Assembly: GCA_015655975.1 (NCBI GenBank)
Contig: DVEP01000026.1
Coordinates: forward strand, 44,277 to 108,276
Reading direction: 5' to 3'
Source of the DNA: Eubacterium sp.
GTDB taxonomy: Bacteria > Bacillota > Clostridia > Oscillospirales > Acutalibacteraceae
DNA: 64,000 nucleotides
The position numbers and the translations under genes were made by a program. The notes under the pieces are model-generated. The model searched no databases. It had not been told where the DNA came from and was given only the letters and a program-made list of their open reading frames with translations. Position 1 is the stretch's first letter; every line of letters begins with the position of its first letter. Shown here in pieces: positions 51,400-59,972 of the stretch.

Positions 51400-52671
51400 A
51401 TGCAAAAGAAACCTTTTATAAACTATGAGGATTTGAAGAAAATTGCCGAAAAATATCCTACTCCTTTCTATCTTTATGATGAAAAAGGAATACGACAAAA
51501 TGTAGAAAATTTGTGCAAGGCGTTTTCTTGGAATAAAGGATTTAAAGAGTATTTTGCCGTAAAAGCAACTCCTAATCCGTTTATAATAAATATTTTAAAA
51601 GAATACGGCTGCGGCTGCGACTGTTCTTCTAAAACAGAACTTATGCTTTCAAAGGCAATAGGTGTTGTAGGAGAAAATGTAATGTTTTCTTCAAACGATA
51701 CACCTGAAGATGAGTTTAAGTTTGCGGCAGATATGGGGGCAATCATCAATCTTGACGATATAACTCATATCGATTCTGTTGAAAGAGCAGTGGGAAAACT
51801 TCCTAAAAAAATGAGTTGCCGTTATAATCCGGGCGGTCTGTTTAAAATCAGTACAGATATTATGGACAATCCGGGCGACGCTAAATACGGTATGACAACC
51901 GAGCAGATTTTTGAAGCGTATAAAATAATGAAACAAAAAGGTGTTGAAGAGTTCGGTATTCACGCTTTTCTTGCAAGCAATACCGTAACAAACGAATACT
52001 ATCCTTTGCTCGCAAAAGTTTTGTTTGAGCTTGTTGTGAGAATAAAGAATGAGTTGGGTATCAGTATCTCATTCATCAATTTGTCGGGCGGTATCGGTAT
52101 ACCGTATAAACCTGACCAAGAGCCGAATGATATTTTAAAAATCGGCGAAAGCGTTAAAAATGTTTTCAATGAAATTCTTGTACCTGCAGGTTTGGGCGAT
52201 ATTTCGATATATACCGAACTCGGCAGATTTATGCTCGGTCCTTACGGAGCGCTTGTTACAAAAGCAATTAATGAAAAACATACGCATAAAGAGTATGTAG
52301 GTGTAGATGCCTGCGCAGTAAACCTTATGCGACCTGCTATGTACGGCGCATACCATCATATTACGGTAATGGGCAAAGAAAACGAGCCTTGCAACTGTAC
52401 CTACGATATTACGGGTTCGTTGTGCGAAAATAACGATAAGTTTGCAATAGACAGACAACTTCCGAAAATCGAAAAGGGCGACTTGTTGTTCATTCACGAT
52501 GCAGGCGCTCACGGTTTTGCTATGGGATACAACTACAACGGTAAATTGAAGTCGGCTGAAATTTTGTACAAACAAGACGGTACAACGCAACTAATCAGAA
52601 GAGCAGAAGAACCCAAGGACTATTTTGCTACTTTTGATTGCTTTGATATATATAAAGATTTAGTGGACTGA
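51400..52671 (+). CDS. lysA: Diaminopimelate decarboxylase-like PLP enzyme
   Basis: A 423-residue fold-type III PLP decarboxylase. PLP Lys55 is in EYFAVKATPNP. The phosphate-binding glycine loop is LSGGIGIPY, ELGRFMLGPYG lies near the pocket, and the dimer-interface Cys is in GSLCENNDKF. The classic HIGS segment is replaced by GIHAFLASNT, and the C-terminal block reads HDAGAHGFAMGYNYNGK. Meso-diaminopimelate to lysine is the most likely reaction; the same variant motifs occur in some other LysA proteins, as I recall. AAGGAGGA precedes ATG. It follows engB after 12 bases, an unusual partner. Arginine- or ornithine-decarboxylase activity is less likely. Confidence 0.8.
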   Translation: MQKKPFINYEDLKKIAEKYPTPFYLYDEKGIRQNVENLCKAFSWNKGFKEYFAVKATPNPFIINILKEYGCGCDCSSKTELMLSKAIGVVGENVMFSSNDTPEDEFKFAADMGAIINLDDITHIDSVERAVGKLPKKMSCRYNPGGLFKISTDIMDNPGDAKYGMTTEQIFEAYKIMKQKGVEEFGIHAFLASNTVTNEYYPLLAKVLFELVVRIKNELGISISFINLSGGIGIPYKPDQEPNDILKIGESVKNVFNEILVPAGLGDISIYTELGRFMLGPYGALVTKAINEKHTHKEYVGVDACAVNLMRPAMYGAYHHITVMGKENEPCNCTYDITGSLCENNDKFAIDRQLPKIEKGDLLFIHDAGAHGFAMGYNYNGKLKSAEILYKQDGTTQLIRRAEEPKDYFATFDCFDIYKDLVD

Positions 52672-52685
52672 AATTAATTTTTTGC

Positions 52686-52714
52686 TTTACTTTCATAGTT
52701 TAGTGTGGTAAAAT
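52686..52714 (+). promoter_or_regulatory. Promoter of the YerC-like gene
   Basis: TTTACT (52686-52691) and TAAAAT (52709-52714) with a 17 bp spacer; ACGGAGGT follows. Confidence 0.55.
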
Positions 52715-52740
52715 AACATTATGTTACGGAGGTAATTTGA

Positions 52741-53046
52741 ATGAGCAGAAAAATTAACGACCCTAATCTTGACTTTTTGTTTAAAGCGGTTTTAAGTCTT
52801 GAAAATATTGATGAATGTTATGATTTCTTTGAAGACCTTTGTACTGTTCAGGAGTTGAAAGCGCTTTCTCAAAGAATTGTCGTTGCCAAAATGCTTAGCG
52901 AAAAGTGTGTTTATACAGATATTGTAAACGAAACGGGAGCAAGCACGGCGACAATCAGCAGAGTAAACAGGTCTTTGCAGTACGGTTGCGACGGCTACGA
53001 CAAGATTTTTGAAAGAATCAGAGAGTCTGAAGATGAGCAATTATAA
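52741..53046 (+). CDS. YerC/YecD family TrpR-related regulator
   Basis: A 101-residue all-helical DNA-binding protein. The TrpR-like core reads FFEDLCTVQELKALSQRIVVAKMLSEKCVYTDIVNETGASTATISRVNRSLQYG, with the helix-turn-helix at YTDIVNETGASTATISRVNR. Family members are transcription factors of largely unknown target. It overlaps the methyltransferase gene by 14 bases. Confidence 0.9.
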   Translation: MSRKINDPNLDFLFKAVLSLENIDECYDFFEDLCTVQELKALSQRIVVAKMLSEKCVYTDIVNETGASTATISRVNRSLQYGCDGYDKIFERIRESEDEQL

Positions 53047-53782
53047 TGTACTTTCAAAAGAGTATGACAATTTAACTGACAATGTTGAATATGAGGCCAG
53101 AAGTAATTATATTTCTGGCTTTTTTCATAATTATTGTGATAATTGTGAAAATGTTCTTGATTTAGCTTGCGGAAGCGGTACGATGACTGTTTTGCTTGCT
53201 AAAAAGGGCTACAATATGACAGGTGTTGATTTGAGCGAAGATATGCTCGCAGAAGCATACAATAAAGCCGTAGATAATGGTCTAAGCATTCAATTCATTC
53301 AGCAGGATATGAGGAATTTGAATTTACCGAATAAATCAGACGCAGTAATTTGTTGTCTTGATTCGATAAACCATCTGTTGTCAGTAGAAGATGTAGAAAA
53401 AGTTTTCAAAAATGTCAATTCTTGTTTGGACAAAAACGGCTTGTTTGTTTTTGATGTAAATACTGTATATAAGCATCAAGAAATTCTTGCAGACAATTCT
53501 TTTGTTTTTGAAACTGACAGTTCATTTTTGGTTTGGCAAAATGAGTTGTGTGAAGACGGAAAAACCGTAAATCTTTATATAGATTTGTTCTATTCTGACG
53601 ATGGTGTCAGATATTATCGTGAAAGTGAAGATTTTTCTGAAAAAGCATACACGACAGAAGAAATTACCGTGGCTTTGGAAAAATCAAATTTTGATGTTAT
53701 CGGAATTTACGACGATTTGTCGTTAGATAAACCAAAAGAAAACAGTGACAGATTGTATTTTGTGTGTAAAAAAAGAGGTTAA
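53033..53782 (+). CDS. Class I SAM-dependent methyltransferase
   Basis: About 249 residues. The SAM-binding motif I is VLDLACGSGTMTVLLAKKG, followed by motif II acidic GVDLSEDML and motif post-II QQDMRNLNLPNKSDAVIC. The C-terminal part has a beta-rich cap, SFLVWQNELCEDGKTVNLYIDLFY. The substrate is unknown. ATG 53033 lies inside the preceding regulator gene; an upstream TTG at 53009 is possible but lacks a site. It is followed after 2 bases by hslO. Confidence 0.88.
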   Translation: MSNYNVLSKEYDNLTDNVEYEARSNYISGFFHNYCDNCENVLDLACGSGTMTVLLAKKGYNMTGVDLSEDMLAEAYNKAVDNGLSIQFIQQDMRNLNLPNKSDAVICCLDSINHLLSVEDVEKVFKNVNSCLDKNGLFVFDVNTVYKHQEILADNSFVFETDSSFLVWQNELCEDGKTVNLYIDLFYSDDGVRYYRESEDFSEKAYTTEEITVALEKSNFDVIGIYDDLSLDKPKENSDRLYFVCKKRG

Positions 53783-53784
53783 AT

Positions 53785-54666
53785 ATGGGCAAAACAGTTA
53801 GATATATTACAAAAGACGGCAGTGCTTTTGTAGTTGCGACAGATTCTACAAACATTGTCAGAAAAATGGAGCAAATTCACAAAACATCAGCCGTTGTTTC
53901 AGCAGCGCTCGGAAGACTTATTACAGCGTCTTCTCTTATGGGTGTCATGCTTAAAGGCAAAGATGACAGCATTACATTGAGATTGAACGGAAACGGCCCG
54001 ACAGGCGCGCTGATTGCAGTTTCTGACAGCGACGGAAATCCGAGAGGCTATGTTCAAAATGCCGTTGTTGAATTACCGCTCAACGATAAAGGCAAACTCG
54101 ATGTTGCAGGCGCAGTAGGTACGGAAGGTTCTTTGTATGTTGTAAAAGATATAGGATTGAAAGAGCCGTATAGCGGTATGACTCCTATTGTTTCGGGTGA
54201 AATAGCGCAGGATATTACAAACTACTTTGTTGTTTCGGAGCAAACACCTACTGTTTGTGCGCTCGGAGTTTTGGTCAATCCGGATTTGACTATTAACTGT
54301 GCAGGCGGTTTTCTTATTCAACTTTTGCCGGGAGCAGATGAAAATATTATTGACCTTATTGAAAAGGCAATTCAAAATATCAAACCTGTCACAGAGATGC
54401 TTGCGTCGGGTATGACTGCCGATGATATAGCAAAAACTGCAATGAACGGAATAGAAATAGATAAGTTAGATGAAACAGATACCGATTATATCTGTAACTG
54501 TTCAAAAAGCAGAGTGGAAAAAGCACTCATTTCAACAGGAACAGAAGAATTGAAATCTATGCTTGATGATTGCCCTATAAAAGTAGAGTGTCATTTTTGC
54601 GACAAAATATATGAATTCGGAAAAGACGATATTAGTAAATTGATAGATAAGTCTAATGTTGAATAG
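53785..54666 (+). CDS. hslO: Redox-regulated chaperone Hsp33
   Basis: A 293-residue Hsp33 activated by oxidation. The N-terminal domain (DGSAFVVATDSTNIVRKMEQIHKTSAVVSAALGRLITASSLMG) and GNGPTGALIAVSD are typical. The C-terminal zinc switch has CxC (CNCSK) and CxxC (CHFC). It holds unfolding proteins in the cytoplasm during oxidative and heat stress. In an operon with the YerC-like regulator and methyltransferase. Confidence 0.95.
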   Translation: MGKTVRYITKDGSAFVVATDSTNIVRKMEQIHKTSAVVSAALGRLITASSLMGVMLKGKDDSITLRLNGNGPTGALIAVSDSDGNPRGYVQNAVVELPLNDKGKLDVAGAVGTEGSLYVVKDIGLKEPYSGMTPIVSGEIAQDITNYFVVSEQTPTVCALGVLVNPDLTINCAGGFLIQLLPGADENIIDLIEKAIQNIKPVTEMLASGMTADDIAKTAMNGIEIDKLDETDTDYICNCSKSRVEKALISTGTEELKSMLDDCPIKVECHFCDKIYEFGKDDISKLIDKSNVE

Positions 54667-54683
54667 TTGTCGGAGAGTTTTAA

Positions 54684-55733
54684 ATGGTCGCAAATAAAGA
54701 AAATAAAACTATTGACTTGGTAAAGGCAATAATGGCGTTGCTGATTTTAGCGCTTCATACTCCTTTGTTGGCAGAGAACAATTATTTACTAATACCTTTG
54801 TATCGTTTGGCTGTTCCGTTTTTCTTTACTGTCGGAAGTTATTTTTTGTTTTCAAAATTGAACAGATGTCGTACAAAAGAACAATTTAAAACTGTTTTTA
54901 ATTATATTGGCAGAAATTTAGCTTTGTATTTTTCTTGGTTTTTAATATCGCTCCCATTTGTTTATAAAACAAGATATTTAAAAATTTTCAGTGAAGAAAC
55001 AGAGGGTGTATTCGTAGAATTTATAAAAAAGTTCTTTTTAGGCTCAACATGGCTCGGCTCGTGGTATATAATGGCAACTGTTATTGGTACGCTTATCATA
55101 TTTTTGTTGTCAAAATTTTTGAAAAATAATTTAATTTTCATACTTGGATTCGCGTCTTTTTTGTTCTGTTGTATCACTTGTTCTTATTACAACGCTTTTA
55201 ATGAATACGGAATTGTTCACAGTATGTATGAATCGTTCAATGTGTTTTCGGGCGGATATCCTTCTATGTCATTTCTTTCAGGTCTTGTTTTTATAGCGCT
55301 CGGAAAAATTTTGGCAGATAATTCAAAGTGCAAAGATTTTCATAAGTTTAGAGACACATCACTTTTTCTTGTTTCGTTGGCGCTCCTTTTTGCAGAAACA
55401 TATTATACAAGAAAAATGGGCTGGCAAAGGGCGGACGATTCTTTAATTATGCTGGTTCCGACAATTTATTTTTTAGTTAAACTTGTATTGCAGACAAATA
55501 TAAATATCGGTATTTCAAGATTTTTAAGAGCTTTCAGCGTTATAGTTTATTGTTCACAGGGTATCTTTTTTGAAATTTTTAACTATGCCTTTGAATTAGT
55601 AGGATGGAAAAAAACTTTGAAAGTAGATGTATGTGAATTTTTATTAATTGTAGTATTTTGTATCATTTTAACTTCAATAATTGTTAGCCTTGAAAAGAAG
55701 AAAAATATGAAATTTTTAAGGTATATTCATTAA
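54684..55733 (+). CDS. Membrane acyltransferase family 3 protein
   Basis: A 349-residue, about 10-helix protein of the acyl_transf_3 (OafA/WecH-like) family. The N-terminal IDLVKAIMALLILALHTPLL carries the conserved His of the active site, and PLYRLAVPFFFTVGSYFLFSKL follows. C-terminal IVYCSQGIFFEIF is also typical. Likely O-acetylates or otherwise acylates an envelope polysaccharide; substrate unknown. Base composition is more AT-rich than in the genes beside it. It follows hslO by 17 bases with a weak GGAGAG site. Confidence 0.85.
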   Translation: MVANKENKTIDLVKAIMALLILALHTPLLAENNYLLIPLYRLAVPFFFTVGSYFLFSKLNRCRTKEQFKTVFNYIGRNLALYFSWFLISLPFVYKTRYLKIFSEETEGVFVEFIKKFFLGSTWLGSWYIMATVIGTLIIFLLSKFLKNNLIFILGFASFLFCCITCSYYNAFNEYGIVHSMYESFNVFSGGYPSMSFLSGLVFIALGKILADNSKCKDFHKFRDTSLFLVSLALLFAETYYTRKMGWQRADDSLIMLVPTIYFLVKLVLQTNINIGISRFLRAFSVIVYCSQGIFFEIFNYAFELVGWKKTLKVDVCEFLLIVVFCIILTSIIVSLEKKKNMKFLRYIH

Positions 55734-55856
55734 TTAAAAACTATATTTATTTTAATGTACACAAAATTGTTGTTTTAAATATACGATTTATTATTGAAAT
55801 GTTTTAAATGTTTACAGTTTGTTCATATTTTTTGTAACTTAATTATAATATTTTTA

Positions 55857-55885
55857 TTGAAATTTTATTATTTTAATGATATACT
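55857..55885 (+). promoter_or_regulatory. Promoter of the Lys/Ala-rich membrane protein gene
   Basis: TTGAAA (55857-55862) and TATACT (55880-55885) with 17 bp spacing; AAAGGAGGG follows. The preceding 120 bases are AT-rich with nothing recognisable. Confidence 0.65.
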
Positions 55886-55915
55886 ATAAAATGTAATTGC
55901 AAAGGAGGGTACTGC

Positions 55916-56584
55916 ATGAGCAAAGAAACAAAACTTGCAAAAAAAGAGGCGAAAGCGGCAAAAAAAGCGGCTAAGGCTGAAAAACAGCATGCAGCGGCGT
56001 ATGCTTCGCTGGTAAAAAAAATAGAAAAGAAAAATGTTAAACTTGAAAAAAAAGCAGCAAAGAAGGGTGAACCTTTTGTACCGATTCCGATTCCTGCCGA
56101 AGATGAGCCTATTAAATCAGGCAACAAAGCAGGCAAGGTAGTTCTCACAATTCTTCTTGTTCTTCTTCTTTGGTTTATCATATACTTCATCGTAATGTGG
56201 ATGAAATATGACGCACCTGTTCTTGTTCCGCCGACATCAGATATTTCGGTTGAAGAAGAAAAGACAACTGCTGAAGTTACAAGATATGAAAACAAACACA
56301 ATATCACAACTACACCTACATATTCAGTAGCTGAGTGCAAACTTGTTCTTAAGCAGACAATCAAAGACCAATGGATGGATTTAGGTTATACAGAAGACCC
56401 GAGTAACGGTACAATCGCTTATAAAGGCAAAGTCGTAAAAATCAATGGCGCTGACTGCTATGTTTTCTCATGCAGTGGTAAAACTTTTGCAGTAGCAAGA
56501 AACATTTCGGCTATATATTACCAAAACGATTCAAAATGGAGTCCGTTAACATTTAATAATACCGATATCATTTTTGGTGAATAA
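55916..56584 (+). CDS. Single-pass membrane protein with Lys/Ala-rich cytoplasmic domain, unknown
   Basis: A 222-residue protein in three parts. Residues about 1-50 are Lys/Ala/Glu-rich helical repeats (KKEAKAAKKAAKAEKQ, KKIEKKNVKLEKKAAKK). One strong transmembrane helix follows at about 76-97 (VVLTILLVLLLWFIIYFIVMW). An outside domain of about 120 residues ends DIIFGE and contains paired cysteines (CYVFSC). No family recognised. It has its own promoter and terminator, so it is a monocistron. The basic helical region may bind nucleic acid, lipid or a partner; that is speculation. Confidence 0.78.
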   Translation: MSKETKLAKKEAKAAKKAAKAEKQHAAAYASLVKKIEKKNVKLEKKAAKKGEPFVPIPIPAEDEPIKSGNKAGKVVLTILLVLLLWFIIYFIVMWMKYDAPVLVPPTSDISVEEEKTTAEVTRYENKHNITTTPTYSVAECKLVLKQTIKDQWMDLGYTEDPSNGTIAYKGKVVKINGADCYVFSCSGKTFAVARNISAIYYQNDSKWSPLTFNNTDIIFGE

Positions 56585-56586
56585 TT

Positions 56587-56619
56587 AAAAGAGCGAAGCC
56601 GAATGCTTCGCTCTTTTTT
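56587..56619 (+). terminator. Terminator of the Lys/Ala-rich membrane protein gene
   Basis: AAGAGCGAAGC (to 56599) pairs with GCTTCGCTCTT (56605-56615) around CGAAT, followed by TTTT. Confidence 0.88.
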
Positions 56620-56650
56620 GTTAATAATATAAAATATTGAGGTGGTGGAA

Positions 56651-57091
56651 ATGAATACTTTACTTATTATATGGGTAGTTTTATTTGCCGTATTTGTAGT
56701 ATTTGAGGCTGTTACCGTTCAGTTGGTAAGCATTTGGTTTGCAATCGGTTGTATAGGCGGAATTGTTGCAAATCTGTGCGGCGCTTCAGCTGTTTTGCAA
56801 ATTGCAGTTGTAGTTATTTTGTCGATAATTTGTTTGATTATAACAAAACCTTTGGCTAAAAAACTTACAAAAAATAAAACCGACTCAAAAACAAATGCCG
56901 ATTTACTCATTGGAAAAGAAGCAATACTTCTTGAAGATGTTGACAATGTTCGAGAAACAGGATATATAAAAGTAAACGGTGTCGAATGGAATGTTAAAAG
57001 TTTTGACAATAAGTTAATTTCTAAAGGAACAAAAGTAGAAGTGAAAAATATTGTCGGCTCAAAACTTATCGTAGATATTGTAAAGGAGTAA
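56651..57091 (+). CDS. NfeD-like membrane protein
   Basis: About 146 residues. Two to three N-terminal membrane helices (LLIIWVVLFAVFVVFEAV; LVSIWFAIGCIGGIVANLCG; LQIAVVVILSIICLIITKPL) precede a soluble OB-fold with LIGKEAILLEDV, GYIKVNGVEWNVKS and GTKVEVKNIVGSKLIVD, the NfeD pattern. NfeD proteins partner with SPFH/stomatin proteins in membrane microdomains; the SPFH gene follows 3 bases later. ATG 56651 is chosen because AGGTGGTGG lies just upstream; GTGs inside that run are unlikely starts. Confidence 0.9.
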   Translation: MNTLLIIWVVLFAVFVVFEAVTVQLVSIWFAIGCIGGIVANLCGASAVLQIAVVVILSIICLIITKPLAKKLTKNKTDSKTNADLLIGKEAILLEDVDNVRETGYIKVNGVEWNVKSFDNKLISKGTKVEVKNIVGSKLIVDIVKE

Positions 57092-57094
57092 TTT

Positions 57095-58042
57095 ATGGAA
57101 ATCGGAATTGCAGTTTTAGTTGTAGTAGCAATTTTACTTATAATTTGTGTAATAAATATACGAGTTGTTCCGCAATCAAGCGCATATGTAATTGAAAAAC
57201 TCGGCACATATAAATGTACATGGAAAACAGGTTTGCATGTTAAAATTCCGTTTGTGGAAAAGGTAGCAAAAATCATTTCCTTGAAAGAACAGGTTGTAGA
57301 TTTTCCGCCGCAGCCCGTTATTACAAAAGACAATGTTACAATGCAAATAGACACCGTTGTTTTTTATCAGATTACGGACCCTAAATTATATACTTACGGT
57401 GTTGAAAACCCTATTTCTGCAATTGAAAATTTGACTGCAACCACTTTGCGTAATATCATAGGCGAACTTGAACTTGACAATACCCTTACTTCAAGAGACA
57501 CTATCAATTCAAAAATTCGAGTAATTCTCGACGAAGCAACAGACCCTTGGGGTATCAAGGTGAATAGGGTAGAACTCAAAAATATCATTCCGCCGAAAGA
57601 AATTCAGGACGCAATGGAAAAACAAATGAAAGCCGAGCGTCAGCGCCGAGAAGCAATTTTGACTGCCGAGGGCGAAAAGCAAAGCAGAATTCTTATTGCG
57701 CAGGGTCATAAAGAGTCAAAAATTCTTCAGGCAGAGGCGGATAAACAAGCTTCTATTCTTGCCGCTGAGGCTGAAAAAGAAGTTAAAATAAGAGAAGCAG
57801 AGGGTGAAGCAGAAGCAATATTGCAGGTTTCAAAAGCAAATGCGGACGCTATTAAAATGATAAATGAAGCAGCACCTTCCGATAAGGTAATCACTCTCAA
57901 AAGCCTTGAGGCATTTGCAAAAGCCGCAGACGGTCAGGCTACAAAAATCATTATTCCGTCTGAAATTCAAGGTATTGCAGGTCTTACTAAATCTATCGCT
58001 GAAATCGGTTTTGAACAACAAGGTTCAAACAGTGTTAAGTAA
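57095..58042 (+). CDS. SPFH-domain (stomatin/prohibitin-like, QmcA-type) protein
   Basis: A 315-residue membrane-anchored SPFH protein. One N-terminal helix (VLVVVAILLIICVINIRVV) leads into the band-7 domain (VPQSSAYVIEKLGTYKCTWKTGLHVKIPFVEKVAKIISLKEQVVDFPPQPVITKDNV). After it comes the long coiled coil KAERQRREAILTAEGEKQSRILIAQGHKESKILQAEADKQA. Length and plan match QmcA rather than flotillin. With NfeD it likely organises lipid microdomains or regulates a membrane protease such as FtsH. Terminator follows. Confidence 0.93.
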   Translation: MEIGIAVLVVVAILLIICVINIRVVPQSSAYVIEKLGTYKCTWKTGLHVKIPFVEKVAKIISLKEQVVDFPPQPVITKDNVTMQIDTVVFYQITDPKLYTYGVENPISAIENLTATTLRNIIGELELDNTLTSRDTINSKIRVILDEATDPWGIKVNRVELKNIIPPKEIQDAMEKQMKAERQRREAILTAEGEKQSRILIAQGHKESKILQAEADKQASILAAEAEKEVKIREAEGEAEAILQVSKANADAIKMINEAAPSDKVITLKSLEAFAKAADGQATKIIIPSEIQGIAGLTKSIAEIGFEQQGSNSVK

Positions 58043-58076
58043 TGTGTAAATTATAAAAAATAACAAAAGTAAAAAT

Positions 58077-58110
58077 ATCCCCTTGTTCGTTAATGAACAA
58101 GGGGATTTTG
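58077..58110. terminator. Bidirectional terminator between SPFH and UPF0210 genes
   Basis: ATCCCCTTGTTC (58077-58088) pairs with GAACAAGGGGAT (58095-58106) around GTTAAT. TTTTG follows on the plus strand and ATATTTTTA on the minus strand. Confidence 0.88.
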
Positions 58111-58172
58111 TAATATACATTACTTGTTTAGAACTAAAGTATAGTTAGTATAAATTAAATATCAACAACCAT

Positions 58173-59543
58173 TCAGTTTTTCAAACTGTGAAGAGGTGCA
58201 GGAATTTTACCGCCTCTGTTGATGAATTTTGCAGGAACTTTTGTGTTGACAGCCATAACAGGTGCACTTCCCAAAAGTCCGCCGAATTCAAGTTCGTCGC
58301 CGATATTTTTGCCTATTGCAGGAATAACACGAACAGCAGTAGTTTTGCCGTTTACCATACCGATTGCGGCTTCGTCGGCAATGATACCTGAAATAACTTC
58401 TGCAGGAGTATCTCCGGGAATTGCTATCATATCAAGTCCGACTGAGCAAACTGCAGTCATTGCCTCGAGTTTTTCAAGACACAAAGCGCCTGAACGGGCA
58501 GCGTCAATCATACCTGCGTCTTCGGAAACAGGTATAAATGCGCCTGAAAGACCGCCCACACTCGAAGATGCCATTACACCGCCTTTTTTTACGGCGTCGT
58601 TGAGCATGGCAAGGCATGCTGTTGTGCCTGCGCCTCCGCATTGTTCAACGCCGATTTCTTCAAGAATGTGCGCTACACTGTCGCCGACAGCAGGTGTAGG
58701 AGCAAGCGAAAGGTCAACGATACCGAAAGGTACACCGAGTCTTTTTGACGCTTCAGAGCCGACAAGCTGACCCATTCTTGTAATTTTAAATGCAGTTTTT
58801 TTGATGAGTTCTGCAATTTCGTTGATACTGTATTCGGGGTGTTTTGAAAGCGCGCTTCTTACAACTCCCGGACCCGATACGCCTACATTGATTACGCAGT
58901 CGGGTTCGCCTACACCGTGAAATGCGCCTGCCATAAACGGATTGTCTTCCGGAGCATTACAAAATACAACGAGTTTTCCTGCGCCGATGCAGTTTTGGTC
59001 TTTTGTAAGTTCTGCTGTTTTTTTAATTATTTTGCCCATTGTGGCAACAGCGTCCATATTTATTCCGGCTTTTGTTGAGCCTATGTTTATTGAAGAACAC
59101 ATATGTTCTGTTACTGCGAGCGCTTCTGGAATACTCTCAATCAATTCTTTGTCGCCTGCTGCAAAGCCTTTTTGAACAAGCGCAGAGTATCCGCCTATGA
59201 AGTTTACGCCTATTGTTTGCGACGCTTTTTCAAGTGTTCTTGCATATTTTACAGGGTCTCCGCCGCTGATGCCTACCATCATTGCAATAGGAGTAACGCT
59301 CACTCTTTTATTAATAATCGGAATACCGTATTCCTTTTCGATTTGTTCGCCTGTTGAAACAAGATTTTCTGCTTTTTTGCAGATTTTGTCGTAAATTTTT
59401 TGACAGCTTTTGTCAATGTCGCTGTCGCCGCAGTCCAACAGAGAAATACCCATAGTTGTCGTACGAATATCAAGACATTCGTCTTGAATCATTGTGATGG
59501 TTTCAAGTATATCGTTATTGTTTATCAACTGAATTTCCTCCAA
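58173..59543 (-). CDS. UPF0210 (DUF711) PFL-family protein
   Basis: A 456-residue protein of the DUF711/PFL-like family. Blocks include DECLDIRTTTMGISLLDCGD, IINKRVSVTPIAMMVGISG, AGINMDAVATMGKIIKKTAEL, CNAPEDNPFMAGAFHGVGEPDCVINVGVSGPGVVR, GIVDLSLAPTPAVGDSVAHILEEIGVEQCGGAGTTA and VSEDAGMIDAARSGAL. The fold resembles glycyl-radical enzymes, but no glycyl-radical signature is visible and no enzyme activity is established, to my knowledge. The ACT-domain gene directly precedes it with no gap (59543/59544), a conserved pairing. Confidence 0.92.
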   Translation of the reverse strand: MEEIQLINNNDILETITMIQDECLDIRTTTMGISLLDCGDSDIDKSCQKIYDKICKKAENLVSTGEQIEKEYGIPIINKRVSVTPIAMMVGISGGDPVKYARTLEKASQTIGVNFIGGYSALVQKGFAAGDKELIESIPEALAVTEHMCSSINIGSTKAGINMDAVATMGKIIKKTAELTKDQNCIGAGKLVVFCNAPEDNPFMAGAFHGVGEPDCVINVGVSGPGVVRSALSKHPEYSINEIAELIKKTAFKITRMGQLVGSEASKRLGVPFGIVDLSLAPTPAVGDSVAHILEEIGVEQCGGAGTTACLAMLNDAVKKGGVMASSSVGGLSGAFIPVSEDAGMIDAARSGALCLEKLEAMTAVCSVGLDMIAIPGDTPAEVISGIIADEAAIGMVNGKTTAVRVIPAIGKNIGDELEFGGLLGSAPVMAVNTKVPAKFINRGGKIPAPLHSLKN

Positions 59544-59813
59544 TTATATTCTGTGCATTGAATTGAATATATCTTCGTGCATAACATGAATTGATAAGCC
59601 GAGTTTTTCGCCGAGTTTAGCTGCTTTATCTGAAAATTCATTGAAAGATGCATTTAACTTTGAAATATCAACCATCATAATCATACAGAACATTTCCTGC
59701 AATACAGATTGGGAAACCTCAATAACATTTGCATTGAATTCTGCGCATACGCCTGATACTTCGGAAAGAATACCAACTGTGTCTTTTCCTACAACGGTAA
59801 TAACTGCTTTCAT
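59544..59813 (-). CDS. ACT-domain protein (UPF0237)
   Basis: An 89-residue stand-alone ACT domain (MKAVITVVGKDTVGILSEVSGVCAEFNANVIEVSQSVLQEMFCMIMMVD). ACT domains bind amino acids and regulate enzymes, so this is probably the regulatory partner of the UPF0210 protein encoded immediately downstream. Strong TAGGAGGTAGAG site and promoter on the minus strand. Confidence 0.93.
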   Translation of the reverse strand: MKAVITVVGKDTVGILSEVSGVCAEFNANVIEVSQSVLQEMFCMIMMVDISKLNASFNEFSDKAAKLGEKLGLSIHVMHEDIFNSMHRI

Positions 59814-59840
59814 AACTCTACCTCCTAAAATTCAATGCAT

Positions 59841-59878
59841 ATTATATCAAAATAAATGTTTATTTTCAACAAACATTT
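59841..59878 (-). promoter_or_regulatory. ACT/UPF0210 promoter with an overlapping inverted repeat
   Basis: Minus-strand TTGAAA (59864-59869) and TATAAT (59841-59846) are 17 bp apart. A perfect inverted repeat AAATGTTT (59854-59861) / AAACATTT (59871-59878) brackets the -35 box and could be an operator. Confidence 0.65.
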
Positions 59879-59940
59879 AAAATTAATATAAAAAAGCATT
59901 TAAAATTGTTTAATAATATGATATTATGGTAATAAATTGA

Positions 59941-59952
59941 ATATTCGAATAT
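59941..59952. promoter_or_regulatory. 12-bp palindrome upstream of the PHP gene
   Basis: ATATTCGAATAT is a perfect 12-bp palindrome 21 bases before the start codon. No convincing -35/-10 pair is seen near it. It may be an operator, or chance in AT-rich DNA. Confidence 0.3.
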
Positions 59953-59972
59953 GTTTTAATTGAGGTAATTAA

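Noticed and set aside
58219..58770. A 183-codon plus-strand frame opposite UPF0210
   Set aside because: Antisense to a conserved family gene; low-complexity Pro/Ser/Ala-rich translation, no ribosome site.
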